Shown: piece by piece, positions 1 to 9,818 of the stretch | How the letters are laid out: each line of letters begins with the position of its first letter | Position numbering within the stretch: the stretch's first letter is position 1 | NCBI RefSeq assembly: GCF_002224285.1 | Contig: NZ_CP022436.1 | Coordinates: 2,542,001-2,606,000, forward strand | Length of the DNA: 64,000 nucleotides | Reading direction: 5' to 3' | DNA from: Arthrobacter sp. YN | GTDB taxonomy: Bacteria > Actinomycetota > Actinomycetes > Actinomycetales > Micrococcaceae | Position numbers and translations under genes: made by a program | Notes under the pieces: model-generated | Seen by the model: the letters and a program-made list of their open reading frames with translations, nothing else | What the model was told of the DNA's origin: nothing | The model's database searches: none

Positions 1-1
1 C

Positions 2-1771
2 CGCCAGGGTGTTTTCGCGCGGCTCCGCTTGGAGGATGGTAGCACCAAGGCGGTTCCCGGAACGGACCTTAAGTTGAACGACGTTGTCATCTGTGAAGCC
101 GGCGACGTCATCCCGTCCGACGGCGAGATCATCGAGGGCCTGGCCAGCGTTGACGAGTCCACCATCACGGGCGAATCAGCGCCGGTCATCCGTGAATCCG
201 GCGGTGACCGTTCGTCCGTCACCGGTGGCACGAAGGTCCTCTCCGACCGCATCCTGGTCCGTATTACTGCCGAGCCGGGGGCCACGTTCATCGACAGGAT
301 GATCAAGCTCGTTGAAGGCGCAGTGAGGCAAAAAACGCCCAACGAAGTCGCCCTGCACGTGCTGCTGGTGTCCCTCACCATCGTCTTCCTGGTGGTCACC
401 ATGACGCTGGCGCCATTCGCCTCCTTGGCAGGCGCCACACCATCGCCCATCGTGCTGGTGGCCCTGCTGGTCTGCTTGATTCCCACAACTATTGGGGCTT
501 TGGTTCCGGCTATCGGCATCGCGGGTATGGACCGGCTGGTCCAGCATAATGTCCTGGCAACCTCCGGGCGTGCGGTGGAAACGGCAGGCGATATCACAAC
601 GTTGCTGCTGGATAAGACCGGCACCATCACCTACGGCAACCGGCGCGCAGTCAATTTCTACCCGGCCAACAACGTGGAGCTCTCCGATCTCATCGAAGCC
701 GCACGCCTGTCCAGCTTGGCTGATGAGACCCCCGAAGGGCGCTCCATCGTGGACCTCGCCAACGACAAGGGTGCGAACGGTCCCGGCTTGGAGCAGATCC
801 GGAAAGCCTCGAAGGAAATTCTCATTGTTGAGTTCACGGCCAGCACCCGCATGAGCGGTTTGGACCTTGACGGGCGCCGGATCCGGAAAGGCGCCGCGTC
901 CGCCGTCGAACGCTATGTCACGGAGGCAGGCGGGCGCATGCCCGCAGAGGTCCAGCGTCGAGTGCAGGAGATATCAGCTGTGGGCGGCACGCCGCTGCTG
1001 GTTGCCGAAGCCACGCACGACGGCGGAGTCCGGGTTTTGGGAACAGTGCACCTGGCCGACGTGGTCAAGCCGGGCATGCACGCCCGGTTCGCCGAACTCC
1101 GCAAAATGGGGATCCGGACGGTCATGATCACGGGCGACAACCCTGTCACGGCAAAAGCGATTGCGGCGGAGGCCGGCGTCGACGATTTCGTCGCTGAAGC
1201 CACACCCGAAGACAAACTGGACGTCATCCGCCGCGAGCAGGGCGAAGGCCGCCTGGTTGCGATGACCGGCGACGGCACCAACGACGCACCTGCCCTTGCT
1301 GCCGCCGACGTTGGCGTGGCCATGAACTCCGGGACACCGGCTGCCAAGGAAGCGGCGAACATGGTGGACCTGGATTCCGATCCCACCAAACTGATCAACA
1401 TCGTGGGCATCGGTAAACAGTTGCTCATCACCCGGGGAGCGTTGACCACGTTCTCGGTGGCGAACGACGTAGCAAAGTACTTCGCGATAGTCCCGGCACT
1501 GTTTACCGCAGCGTTCCCGGGCCTGGGACTGCTGAACATCATGGGCCTGGCCACGCCGGCCTCAGCCATCCTGTCAGCCGTGATCTTCAACGCCCTCATC
1601 ATCATTGTGCTGGTGCCGCTGGCTTTGCGTGGCGTGAAGTACCGGGCGGTGTCGGCAAACCAAGCGCTCGGCAGGAACCTGCTCCTCTACGGCCTCGGCG
1701 GACTCGTAGCACCGTTCCTCGGCATCAAACTGATTGACCTTCTCATTTCCCTCATCCCCGGCATCGGCTAG
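2..1771 (+). CDS. kdpB: Potassium-transporting P-type ATPase subunit B, 5' end missing
   Basis: Catalytic subunit of the KdpFABC high-affinity K+ pump in the cytoplasmic membrane; it hydrolyses ATP to drive K+ import through KdpA. The reading frame is open to the left edge, so roughly the first 100 residues lie outside the window. Visible P-type ATPase marks are the actuator-domain [11 protein letters not shown] motif, the phosphorylation motif DKTGTIT (around base 613), the MITGDNP motif, and the hinge motif [12 protein letters not shown]. Several hydrophobic segments follow near the C-terminus. It ends 10 bases before kdpC, so the two are in one operon. Family assignment is very secure; kdpA and probably kdpF should lie just upstream. 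Confidence 0.96.
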   Translation, partial: RQGVFARLRLEDGSTKAVPGTDLKLNDVVICEAGDVIPSDGEIIEGLASVDESTITGESAPVIRESGGDRSSVTGGTKVLSDRILVRITAEPGATFIDRMIKLVEGAVRQKTPNEVALHVLLVSLTIVFLVVTMTLAPFASLAGATPSPIVLVALLVCLIPTTIGALVPAIGIAGMDRLVQHNVLATSGRAVETAGDITTLLLDKTGTITYGNRRAVNFYPANNVELSDLIEAARLSSLADETPEGRSIVDLANDKGANGPGLEQIRKASKEILIVEFTASTRMSGLDLDGRRIRKGAASAVERYVTEAGGRMPAEVQRRVQEISAVGGTPLLVAEATHDGGVRVLGTVHLADVVKPGMHARFAELRKMGIRTVMITGDNPVTAKAIAAEAGVDDFVAEATPEDKLDVIRREQGEGRLVAMTGDGTNDAPALAAADVGVAMNSGTPAAKEAANMVDLDSDPTKLINIVGIGKQLLITRGALTTFSVANDVAKYFAIVPALFTAAFPGLGLLNIMGLATPASAILSAVIFNALIIIVLVPLALRGVKYRAVSANQALGRNLLLYGLGGLVAPFLGIKLIDLLISLIPGIG

Positions 1772-1781
1772 GACACCCATC

Positions 1782-2387
1782 ATGAACATGCTGCTCGGCT
1801 ACCTCCGACAGGCAGGCACCGCCTTCCGGTTCCTGCTCCTCGCCACCCTCATCTTGGGGCTTGCCTACCCGTTGGCAGTCTTCGGGGTGGGACAGGCTGT
1901 TGCCCCGTTCCAGGCCAACGGCTCCATCGTCAAAGACGACGCCGGAAATCCGGCGGCTTCAGCGCTGATCGCGCAGGCTTCCGCTGACGACGCAGGGACT
2001 CAGGACCCGGCCTGGTTCCACACGCGACCCTCGGCCGTTGGCTGGGACCCGGCGTCGTCGTCGGCCAGCAATCTGGGTCCCAACGACGCAAAATTGCTCG
2101 ACGCCGTCACCGCCAACCGCGCGGCCGTTGCGGAGTCGGAAGGCGTCAGTGAGGCCGCTGTGCCTGCAGATGCCGTGACGGCCAGCGGCTCGGGACTGGA
2201 CCCGGACATCTCCGTTGAGTACGCCACACTCCAGATCCCGCGGGTGGCGAAAGCGCAGGGGCTCAGTCTTGAAGCTGTTCAAGGCCTCGTGGACAAGTAC
2301 ACGAGTGATGGACTGGAAGCATTTTTAGGCCAACCAGGGGTGAATGTCACTGAGCTGAATCTGGCCGTTGCGGAGGTCGCACGGTGA
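1782..2387 (+). CDS. kdpC: Potassium-transporting ATPase subunit C
   Basis: KdpC is the single-pass membrane subunit that stabilises the KdpFABC complex. The 201-residue product has one N-terminal hydrophobic segment (about residues 13-36) followed by a periplasm-facing domain with the family motifs NGSIV, WFHTRPSA and a C-terminal VNVTELNLAV. The ATG at 1782 is preferred because it starts the conserved N-terminus; an upstream TTG in frame would only add residues that overlap kdpB. Length is normal for the family. It sits between kdpB (10-base gap) and kdpD (40-base gap). Confidence 0.95.
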   Translation: MNMLLGYLRQAGTAFRFLLLATLILGLAYPLAVFGVGQAVAPFQANGSIVKDDAGNPAASALIAQASADDAGTQDPAWFHTRPSAVGWDPASSSASNLGPNDAKLLDAVTANRAAVAESEGVSEAAVPADAVTASGSGLDPDISVEYATLQIPRVAKAQGLSLEAVQGLVDKYTSDGLEAFLGQPGVNVTELNLAVAEVAR

Positions 2388-2427
2388 GGCGCCGGACCGC
2401 CGGAATCACGGGTGGAAGAATGAGGCT

Positions 2428-5073
2428 ATGGCACGGGCGACACTGAGAATCTTCCTGGGGGCCGCCCCGGGGGTCGGCAAGACCTACGCCATGCTCGAAG
2501 AAGCACACCGGCTGGTGGGCCGCGGCGAGGACGTCGTGGTGGCGTTTGCCATGGATCACGGCCGCAGCGACACACGGGCACTGACCCACGGGTTGGAATC
2601 AATCCCATCACGGACCATCCAGTACCGGGGGACTGTCTTTGAGGAAATGGATCTCGACGCCGTGCTGGCCCGGCGGCCGCACACCGCCGTCGTGGATGAA
2701 TACGCCCACACCAACATCCCCGGCAGCGGCAATGAAAAACGCTGGCAGGACATCGAGGAGCTCCTCGAGGCAGGCATCAACGTGCTGTCCACCGTGAACG
2801 TGCAACATCTGGCGTCACTGGGGGACGTTGTCCTGGCGATCACGGAAGTCCGCCAAGCAGAGACCGTTCCCGACGACGTCGTCCGCCGTGCCGACCAGAT
2901 CCATCTGGTGGACATCTCCCCGGAACTGCTCCGCCAGCGCTTGGGAGACGGCAAAATCTATGCTGCCGACAAAGTGGATGCAGCGCTGTCGAACTACTTC
3001 CGGCTCGGGAACCTGACCGCATTACGGGAGCTCGCCCTGCTCTGGCTCGCCGACCGCGTGGACGAAGGACTGTCGAAGTACAGGGCAGAGAACAACATCG
3101 ACGCCAGCTGGCCTGCCCGTGAACGCATCGTTATCGGGCTCACCGGTGGTCCCGAAGGCGAAGTCCTGATCCGGCGGGCCGCCAGAATACTCAAGCGCAT
3201 CAACGGAGGCGACCTTCTGGCCGTCCACGTCCGCGCAGCCGATGGTGTTTCCGGCGAATCCCCCCACGACCTTGAATCGCAGCGGCACCTGATCCGGGAC
3301 CTCGGCGGGAGCTATCACACGGTGGCGGGGGAGGACCCGGCCCAAGCGCTCCTGGACTTTGCCCGCAGCGTCAACGCGACACAGATCGTGGTGGGCGTGT
3401 CACGGCACCGTTCCCTGGCTGGGCGGCTCATGGGCAGTGGCGTGGGAAACAAGGTTGTCCGGGAATCAGGAGACATCGACGTCCACATGGTCTCCCATCC
3501 CTTGGGTGGCCAGGGTGTGAACCGCCCCCACCGTGGTGAGCTGGGGAGGGCTCGCGTAGCCGTAGGGTTTGGGCTGGCCGTTGTCCTGCCGGCATTGCTG
3601 CAGGTTGTCCTGGCAGCCAGTCCATCCCACAACATCGCGACGGCAGTCCTTGTCCAACTCACTGGATCGGTCGCCGTCGCCCTGGTCGGCGGGCTCTGGC
3701 CAGCACTCCTGGGAGCAGTGTGGAGCAGCCTTCTGGTGAACTACTTCTCTACGCCACCTATTGGAAACCTGACCATCAGCGATCCCCAAAACTTGCTGGC
3801 CCTCCTCGTCTTTGTCGGCGTCTCGGCCGCGGTGGCCGCCGTCGTCGACATCTCGGCACGGCGATCAAAGGAGGCCAGGCGCGCCCGCGCGGAAGCAGCA
3901 ACCATGGCTGATCTGACACGCGGCGCAACGGACGCGGAAGACACCGTCCAGGGACTGCTGGCGCAGGCCTTGGACGTCTTCCAAATGCGCGGTGCGGCAG
4001 TGTTCACGGCCGACGCCGGATCAGAACCCGAAGGTGCCTGGCGCCCGCTGGCCAAGGCCGGCGAGGTAGCCTCATTGACTCCGGAGAGCGACGATCAGCT
4101 CGTCGGTGGCGACACAATGGAACGGATCGATGACCGGACCCGGCTGGTTCTTTACGGCAGGACACTTCCGGCGAGCGACCGCCGCTTGCTGGGAGCCTTC
4201 GGCACGCATCTCGCTGCCCAGCTCGAGCGCAGGCAGCTCGCGGCCAGCCGGCGTGAAGTTACGCGGCTGGCCGAAAGCAACATCATGCGAACCTCCATCC
4301 TTCGCGCCGTATCCCACGATCTCCGCACACCCTTGGCCGGCATCAAGCTGGCCGTGGGGGGACTGAAACAACACGACGTCCAGTACACGCCCGAAGAAAT
4401 ACAGGACCTGCTCATCACCATTGACGAGTGTTCGGATCGGCTCGATGTCCTGGTGGGAAACCTTCTGGACATGTCCAGAATCACCTCCGACTCCGTCAAC
4501 GCTCTCATCAAGCCCGTCCGCTGGTCTGAAGTGATCCCACCCGCCTTGCGCGGAGTACCTGCCGGCAGTGTCCGCGTTGACCTGCCGGCAAACCTCCCCG
4601 CCATCGACGCGGATGCGGGCATGCTTGAACGCGTGATTGCCAACATCGCAGAGAACGCCGTCAAATATGCGCCGGGTTCGGACATAGTGATCGTGGCGTC
4701 GGGCGGCGGGTTGAGCACCACGTCCTTGGACGGCCGCCCCTCGGGAGAGCTGCGCATCATCGACCACGGCAAGGGTGTTCCCGCGGACGGCGTTGTGCGC
4801 ATGTTCCAGCCGTTCCAACGCCTGGATGACGTCCCCGCGAGCACTGGCGTCGGATTGGGCCTGGCAGTTGCAAAGGGCTTCGCGGAAGCCATGGGCGGCA
4901 CCCTGAATGCCGAGGCAACACCGGGCGGCGGCCTGACCATGGTCATCCGGATGCCACTCTCCACGGGAGCACTTCTCGAACGGGCTTCGGGGCATGCACC
5001 TTTGGAGGCGCAATCGGTGCTGCTGCACCACCCCCATGTCCCGCCTGCGGATACGCGGCGGGGTGCTCGATGA
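2428..5073 (+). CDS. kdpD: Osmosensitive K+ channel sensor histidine kinase
   Basis: Sensor kinase that controls kdp expression in response to low K+ or osmotic stress by phosphorylating KdpE. The 881-residue product has the full KdpD layout: an N-terminal domain with Walker A GAAPGVGKT (residues 11-19), a USP-like domain (about 240-370), a DUF4118 block of four membrane segments (about 390-500), a GAF-like region, the HisKA domain with SHDLRTPL (phospho-acceptor H630), and the HATPase domain with N- and G-boxes (ENAVKYA, GVGLGLAV). The start at 2428 has a purine-rich GGAAG upstream and gives the usual N-terminus. Its last four bases overlap the kdpE start (ATGA), indicating translational coupling. 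Confidence 0.96.
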   Translation: MARATLRIFLGAAPGVGKTYAMLEEAHRLVGRGEDVVVAFAMDHGRSDTRALTHGLESIPSRTIQYRGTVFEEMDLDAVLARRPHTAVVDEYAHTNIPGSGNEKRWQDIEELLEAGINVLSTVNVQHLASLGDVVLAITEVRQAETVPDDVVRRADQIHLVDISPELLRQRLGDGKIYAADKVDAALSNYFRLGNLTALRELALLWLADRVDEGLSKYRAENNIDASWPARERIVIGLTGGPEGEVLIRRAARILKRINGGDLLAVHVRAADGVSGESPHDLESQRHLIRDLGGSYHTVAGEDPAQALLDFARSVNATQIVVGVSRHRSLAGRLMGSGVGNKVVRESGDIDVHMVSHPLGGQGVNRPHRGELGRARVAVGFGLAVVLPALLQVVLAASPSHNIATAVLVQLTGSVAVALVGGLWPALLGAVWSSLLVNYFSTPPIGNLTISDPQNLLALLVFVGVSAAVAAVVDISARRSKEARRARAEAATMADLTRGATDAEDTVQGLLAQALDVFQMRGAAVFTADAGSEPEGAWRPLAKAGEVASLTPESDDQLVGGDTMERIDDRTRLVLYGRTLPASDRRLLGAFGTHLAAQLERRQLAASRREVTRLAESNIMRTSILRAVSHDLRTPLAGIKLAVGGLKQHDVQYTPEEIQDLLITIDECSDRLDVLVGNLLDMSRITSDSVNALIKPVRWSEVIPPALRGVPAGSVRVDLPANLPAIDADAGMLERVIANIAENAVKYAPGSDIVIVASGGGLSTTSLDGRPSGELRIIDHGKGVPADGVVRMFQPFQRLDDVPASTGVGLGLAVAKGFAEAMGGTLNAEATPGGGLTMVIRMPLSTGALLERASGHAPLEAQSVLLHHPHVPPADTRRGAR

Positions 5074-5747
5074 GCAATATTCTGGTGGTGGATGACGATC
5101 CGCACATCCTCAAGGCATTGCAGATCACGTTGAAAGCCCACGGTTATGGAGTAACGACGGCCGAAAACGGTGAAGCCGCGCTGCTGTCAGCGGCCCAGCA
5201 CCCGGTCGCCGTCGTCGTCCTGGACCTTGGACTGCCCGACATCGACGGCACCGAGGTCATCATCAGGCTTCGGGAATGGAGCGACGTGCCCATTCTGGTA
5301 CTTTCCGCACGGCACGGGTCCACCGACAAAGTAGAAGCCCTCGACGCAGGAGCTGACGACTACATCACCAAGCCGTTTGGGCTGGAGGAACTCCTGGCCC
5401 GCCTTCGCGCGGCCCTGCGGCGTACCGTGGAACAGCCTGCGGAAGCGCCGCTGGTGGTGACCTCCACTTTCACGCTTGATTTCTCCGGGCGAAAGGCCAA
5501 CCGCGACGGTGACGACGTTCGGTTGACTCCCACTGAATGGAGCATTCTGGACGTCCTTGTCCGGAACCCCGAGAAACTCATCACCCAGCAGCAGCTCCTT
5601 ACCGAGGTGTGGGGGCCGGCCTACGCCAAGGAAGCCAACTATCTTCGGGTTTACATGGCGCAGCTTCGGCGCAAGCTCGAACCGGAGCCGGGGAATCCGC
5701 GACACTTCATTACCGAACCCGGGATGGGATACCGTTTCCAGCCATGA
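5070..5747 (+). CDS. kdpE: Kdp operon response regulator
   Basis: OmpR-type response regulator partnered with KdpD. The 225-residue product has a receiver domain with the acidic pocket D8-D10, phospho-acceptor D52 (VVVLDLGLPD) and conserved K101 (ITKPFG), followed by a winged-helix DNA-binding domain (about 125-225) with the typical LTPTEW and YLRVYMAQLRRKLE segments. It overlaps kdpD by four bases. Presumably activates the kdpFABC promoter, which is outside the window on the left. Confidence 0.96.
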   Translation: MSNILVVDDDPHILKALQITLKAHGYGVTTAENGEAALLSAAQHPVAVVVLDLGLPDIDGTEVIIRLREWSDVPILVLSARHGSTDKVEALDAGADDYITKPFGLEELLARLRAALRRTVEQPAEAPLVVTSTFTLDFSGRKANRDGDDVRLTPTEWSILDVLVRNPEKLITQQQLLTEVWGPAYAKEANYLRVYMAQLRRKLEPEPGNPRHFITEPGMGYRFQP

Positions 5748-5866
5748 GCGGTTACACGTCCATGTAGGAGGGTCCGGCTCAGTCGCTGCCCGGAGCGCCG
5801 TCGGAGGCAGAGCGGTACGTAACAATCCTGACCCAGACCACTTGGACCTCAGCGGCAGTTGGATGC

Positions 5867-5885
5867 TTAGGCTTGGCTAACCTAA
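5867..5885 (+). promoter_or_regulatory. DtxR/IdeR-type iron box and promoter of the fbp operon
   Basis: The 19-mer TTAGGCTTGGCTAACCTAA matches the DtxR/IdeR consensus palindrome TTAGGTTAGGCTAACCTAA at 17 of 19 positions. A plausible -35 (TTGGAT, 5859-5864) and -10 (TAAAGT, 5883-5888), 18 bases apart, bracket it, so an Fe2+-bound repressor would block the polymerase. It lies 54 bases before the iron-binding lipoprotein gene. The match is seen directly; regulation by DtxR is inferred. Confidence 0.85.
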
Positions 5886-5939
5886 AGTTCTCTTGAGGGT
5901 CCCCAACCTCTCCCCCTTTGTTCGCAGAAAGTAGCCCCC

Positions 5940-6989
5940 ATGAAGTTCCGCAAGAACGCGCTGGCCGGAATCGCACTGGCCGCCACCGCAGCCCTCGGCC
6001 TCGCGGCCTGTGGCTCCAACGCCGGCACAGCACCTGCCGCCTCCGAATCCGCCGCTCCAAGCGATGGCATCACTGTGTACAACGCTCAGCATGAGAGCCT
6101 GACCAAGGAATGGATCGAAGCCTTCACGAAGGAAACGGGCATTAAGGTCACCCTTCGGCAGGGCTCGGACACTGAGATGTCCAACCAGATCGTCCAGGAA
6201 GGTGCGGCGTCCCCGGCGGACGTTTTCCTCACGGAGAATTCCCCTGCAATGGCGCAGGTTGAAAACGCAGGCCTCTTCGCTGACGTCGACGCGGCCACCA
6301 TCGATCAGGTCCCGGCGGAGTTCCGCCCGTCCACGGGTAAGTGGACCGGCATTGCCGCTCGCTCCACTGTTCTGGTCTATGACAAGAACAAGATCAGTGA
6401 AGACAAGCTCCCAAAGTCCATGCTTGATCTGGCCAACCCCGAATGGAAGGGCAAGTGGGCTGCTTCGCCCACCGGCGCCGACTACCAGGCAATCGTTGCC
6501 GCCCTGCTCGAGCTCAAGGGTGAGGCCGCTACGGAAGCCTGGCTCAAGGGCATGAAGGAAAACTTCAAGGCCTACAAGGGCAACGGCACGGCCATGAAGG
6601 CGGTCAACGCCGGAGAAGTCGACGCTGCACTGATTTACCACTACTACTATTACGGCGATCAGGCCAAGACCGGTGAGAACTCCAAGAACGTCACGCCGTA
6701 CTACTTCAAGAACCAGGACCCGGGTGCGTTCCTTTCCATCTCCGGCGGCGGTGTCCTGAAGTCGTCCAAGAAGGCAGCCGACGCCCAGGCATTCCTGAAG
6801 TTCATCACGGGCAAGCAAGGCCAGGAGATCCTCAAGACCGGTACCTCATTCGAGTACGCCATCGCGTCCCAGGTTGATGCCAACCAGAAGCTGGTTCCCA
6901 TCAAGGAACTGCAGGCACCGGCCGTTGACCCGGCCAAGTTGAATTCCACCAAGGTCACCGATCTGATGACCAAGGCAGGACTGCTGTAA
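5940..6989 (+). CDS. Ferric iron ABC transporter substrate-binding lipoprotein
   Basis: FbpA-type binding protein that captures Fe3+ outside the membrane and hands it to the permease encoded next. The 349-residue product has a lipoprotein signal peptide with lipobox LAAC (C24), then a class-2 periplasmic-binding fold (ITVYNAQHE...FTKETGIKV). A tyrosine-rich run at residues 233-238 (YHYYYY) corresponds to the place where FbpA proteins supply paired tyrosines as iron ligands, which supports iron rather than sulfate or thiamine. A DtxR-type box lies upstream. The next gene starts four bases after its stop. Confidence 0.93.
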   Translation: MKFRKNALAGIALAATAALGLAACGSNAGTAPAASESAAPSDGITVYNAQHESLTKEWIEAFTKETGIKVTLRQGSDTEMSNQIVQEGAASPADVFLTENSPAMAQVENAGLFADVDAATIDQVPAEFRPSTGKWTGIAARSTVLVYDKNKISEDKLPKSMLDLANPEWKGKWAASPTGADYQAIVAALLELKGEAATEAWLKGMKENFKAYKGNGTAMKAVNAGEVDAALIYHYYYYGDQAKTGENSKNVTPYYFKNQDPGAFLSISGGGVLKSSKKAADAQAFLKFITGKQGQEILKTGTSFEYAIASQVDANQKLVPIKELQAPAVDPAKLNSTKVTDLMTKAGLL

Positions 6990-6993
6990 TTCC

Positions 6994-8592
6994 GTGACCG
7001 TTCGGTTTTCGGCTTCCGGCTCGCAGAGCCAGGAAAGCACGACGACGGCGGGTGGGGGCAAGCGCCCCCGCCCGCCCTTCGGCGTTTCCACGGTGTCCTT
7101 GCTGGCAGTGCTGATAGCACTGTTTTCGCTGGTGCCGTTGGGCTATGTCGTTTATATGACAGCAGTGACAGGTTGGGACACCGCCGTCGAATTGATTGTC
7201 CGGCCGCGGGTCGGCGAGTTGCTGCTGAACACGATCATGCTGATGGTTTTGACTGTTCCGCTGTGCCTTGTTCTGGGCGTCGGCGGGGCCTGGCTGGTGG
7301 AGCGGACCAACCTTCGCGGGCACCGCTGGTGGGCTGTCGCGTTGGCAGCGCCTCTGGCTATTCCTGCGTTTGTGAACAGCTACTCCTGGGTGTCCGCAGT
7401 TCCTTCATTGGAGGGAATCTGGTCTGGCGTGCTCATCGCCACGCTGTCCTACTTCCCGCTCGTCTACATCCCGGCAGCCGCTACTCTAGGCAGGCTGGAC
7501 CCGGCTATCGAGCAGTCCGCGGCCTCGATGGGCTATGGTCCTTGGGCCGTGTTCTTCCGAGTGGTGCTGCCTCAACTTCGTATCGCGATGACCGGCGGGG
7601 CTCTGCTGGTGGCGTTGCATCTCCTGGCGGAGTACGGAGCCTTTGCCATGATCCGATTCGATACCTTCACCACCGCGATCATGGTCCAGTTTCAGTCGAC
7701 GTTCAACGGCACGGCAGGCAATATGTTGGCCAGCGTCCTGGTCTTTCTTTGCCTTATCCTGTTGCTCGCCGAGGTGAAAAGCCGCGGCTCGGCCCGCTAC
7801 GCACGCGTAGGTTCCGGCGCCCAGGCCAAAGCCACCCGGATTGCTCTCGGCGGTTATCAGCTGCCGGCGCAACTGGGGATGCTGGCGCTGACTGTCCTGG
7901 CTTTCGGGCTCCCAGTGTGGTTTGTGCTGCGCTGGACTATTGCAGGAGGGCCTGGTGTTTGGGCAGCGGACGAGTTCGTCCCGGCGCTCCTGCAAACCCT
8001 CTTGTACGGGGCAGCGGGCGCTGCAGTCACCACGGTGGTGGCCTTCCCCATGGCCTACTTGGCTGTCCGGCATCCCGGCTGGTTCAGCAAAATGCTTGAG
8101 CTTTCCAATTATGTGACCAGCTCAATGCCGGGGATCGTGGTGGGCCTTGCGTTCGTCACCGTCAGCATCCGCGCCATTCCGGGTGTCTACCAAAGCGCGG
8201 GTGTCCTGATCGCTGCCTACGTCCTCCTTTTCGTGCCGCGCGCGTTGGTCAACCTTCGCTCCGGCCTGGCCCAAGCGCCCAAGGAGCTCGACGAGGCCGC
8301 CCAGTCCCTCGGCAAGGCTCCGCTGGTGTCCTTCTTCAAAGTCACTTTGCGGCTCACCGCCCCCGCCGCTGCTGGGGGAGCGGCGCTGGTTTTCCTCGCC
8401 ATCGTCAATGAACTCACGGCCACACTTCTGCTTTCACCCAACGGCACCCGGACGCTCGCAACAGAGTTCTGGAGCAAGAGCAGCGAAATCGACTACACCG
8501 GCGCGGCACCCTATGCGCTGCTGATGATCCTGCTCTCGGCCCCCATGACGTACCTCCTCTTCCAACAGTCCAAGAAAGTGGCCGGACAGTGA
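6994..8592 (+). CDS. Ferric iron ABC transporter permease
   Basis: FbpB-type inner-membrane permease. The 532-residue product carries two fused permease halves, as is typical for iron uptake permeases of this family: about twelve hydrophobic segments and two EAA-type loops (around residues 170-200 and 430-460, each with a QSA/QSL-G segment). It begins with GTG four bases after the binding-protein gene and overlaps the ATPase gene by four bases (GTGA). The N-terminus has a short Ser/Gly/Pro-rich cytoplasmic tail. Function follows from the family and from the FbpA-like partner. Confidence 0.92.
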   Translation: MTVRFSASGSQSQESTTTAGGGKRPRPPFGVSTVSLLAVLIALFSLVPLGYVVYMTAVTGWDTAVELIVRPRVGELLLNTIMLMVLTVPLCLVLGVGGAWLVERTNLRGHRWWAVALAAPLAIPAFVNSYSWVSAVPSLEGIWSGVLIATLSYFPLVYIPAAATLGRLDPAIEQSAASMGYGPWAVFFRVVLPQLRIAMTGGALLVALHLLAEYGAFAMIRFDTFTTAIMVQFQSTFNGTAGNMLASVLVFLCLILLLAEVKSRGSARYARVGSGAQAKATRIALGGYQLPAQLGMLALTVLAFGLPVWFVLRWTIAGGPGVWAADEFVPALLQTLLYGAAGAAVTTVVAFPMAYLAVRHPGWFSKMLELSNYVTSSMPGIVVGLAFVTVSIRAIPGVYQSAGVLIAAYVLLFVPRALVNLRSGLAQAPKELDEAAQSLGKAPLVSFFKVTLRLTAPAAAGGAALVFLAIVNELTATLLLSPNGTRTLATEFWSKSSEIDYTGAAPYALLMILLSAPMTYLLFQQSKKVAGQ

Positions 8593-9755
8593 CTACTCAT
8601 TCCTCCCCGGGTTTCGCGGCTCCGCGCATTGCACCCTCGGTTGCACCAACAACGGACACTCACCTCGACATTATCGGCGTCACCAAGAATTTTGGTCCGC
8701 AGACAGTGTTAAGGGGTATTGACCTCTCCGTATCCAAAGGCGGCACCACGGCCATTGTGGGTCCGTCAGGCTCGGGCAAGACCACGTTGCTCAGGCTCAT
8801 CGCCGGTTTTGAACATCCCACCAGAGGCGCGATCAGTCTCAACGGATCTTTGGTTGCCGGAAACGGGGTCCGGGTTCCCGCGCACAAGCGGCACGTAGGC
8901 TACGTCGCCCAGGACGGCGCGCTCTTCCCGCATCTTTCGGTGGGGCAGAACATCTCCTTCGGTCTGGACGTTGGAGAGCTCGACGGCGGTCGGCGGGGCG
9001 TGCGGGCGCGCGTAGAGGAACTGCTCGCCATGGTTTCGCTCGATGCGTCCATGGCAAAGCGCCGCCCCCATCAGTTGTCAGGCGGTCAGCAACAAAGGGT
9101 TGCATTGGCAAGGGCCTTGGCCCGGGAGCCCGAATTGATGCTCCTCGATGAGCCGTTCTCCGCCCTCGACGCCGGGCTTCGCGTCGCGACGCGGAGAGCC
9201 GTAGCGAAGGTTCTGAACGAAGCAGGCGTGACCACCATCCTGGTCACCCACGACCAAGCCGAAGCATTGTCCTTCGCGGACCAAGTGGCCATCATGCGTG
9301 ATGGAACACTGGCCCAAATTGGCAACCCTTTCGTCGTCTACACTCGTCCCGCGGACCGTGCCACTGCGGAGTTCCTCGGGGAGGCGGTCATTCTGGACGC
9401 CTGGATGGAAGGCTCCCTGGCTACCTGCTCGCTGGGAGGTATCCCCGTCAGACGCCCGCCGGCACAAGGCAAGGTTCAACTCATGCTGCGGCCGGAACAA
9501 ATCCGCATCGCCCCGGATGGGCCCATCCGTGGCGTCGTAGTGGACACTGATTACTTCGGACCTGAAACCACCGTCCGCATCAGACTGGGTGCTTATGCCG
9601 CCCCCGACGGAGGAAGCTCAGGCAACGGCCACCGCTACCCAGGCGGCGGCGAAGTCATCACCATCAGGCATTGGAACGCGTCCATCACCAAGCCTGGAAC
9701 GGAGCTCTGCCTTCGGGTGGTCGGCGAGGGCGTGGCGTTCCCGGTGAGCGCATAG
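8589..9755 (+). CDS. Ferric iron ABC transporter ATP-binding protein
   Basis: FbpC-type ATPase that powers the permease encoded upstream. The 388-residue product shows Walker A GPSGSGKTT, signature LSGGQQQR, Walker B LMLLDEPFSALD and the switch histidine in LVTHDQAEAL. A C-terminal TOBE-like domain follows (about residues 280-388). The gene starts with GTG overlapping the permease stop, so all three genes form one transcription unit. A short Pro/Thr-rich extension precedes the ATPase domain. No obvious terminator is seen in the 63 bases before the next gene. Confidence 0.93.
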   Translation: MTTHSSPGFAAPRIAPSVAPTTDTHLDIIGVTKNFGPQTVLRGIDLSVSKGGTTAIVGPSGSGKTTLLRLIAGFEHPTRGAISLNGSLVAGNGVRVPAHKRHVGYVAQDGALFPHLSVGQNISFGLDVGELDGGRRGVRARVEELLAMVSLDASMAKRRPHQLSGGQQQRVALARALAREPELMLLDEPFSALDAGLRVATRRAVAKVLNEAGVTTILVTHDQAEALSFADQVAIMRDGTLAQIGNPFVVYTRPADRATAEFLGEAVILDAWMEGSLATCSLGGIPVRRPPAQGKVQLMLRPEQIRIAPDGPIRGVVVDTDYFGPETTVRIRLGAYAAPDGGSSGNGHRYPGGGEVITIRHWNASITKPGTELCLRVVGEGVAFPVSA

Positions 9756-9795
9756 CCACGGTAATATTTGCGGCCCGAGGCATTATCCAGTTGAG

Positions 9796-9814
9796 TTAGG
9801 TTAGCTTTACCTTG
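9796..9814 (+). promoter_or_regulatory. DtxR/IdeR-type iron box directly before the A-T-acyltransferase gene
   Basis: The 19-mer TTAGGTTAGCTTTACCTTG has a perfect left half and a weaker right half of the DtxR/IdeR palindrome; four or five positions differ depending on how the centre is scored. It ends only four bases before the annotated ATG, so repressor binding would overlap both promoter and start region. No Shine-Dalgarno sequence fits between box and ATG, which hints at a leaderless message or a start slightly downstream. Confidence 0.72.
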
Positions 9815-9818
9815 TTCA

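Noticed and set aside
4072..5037. A 321-codon open frame on the minus strand, and a longer one in a second minus frame
   Set aside because: Both are antisense to the well-conserved histidine-kinase half of kdpD; their translations have no family features.
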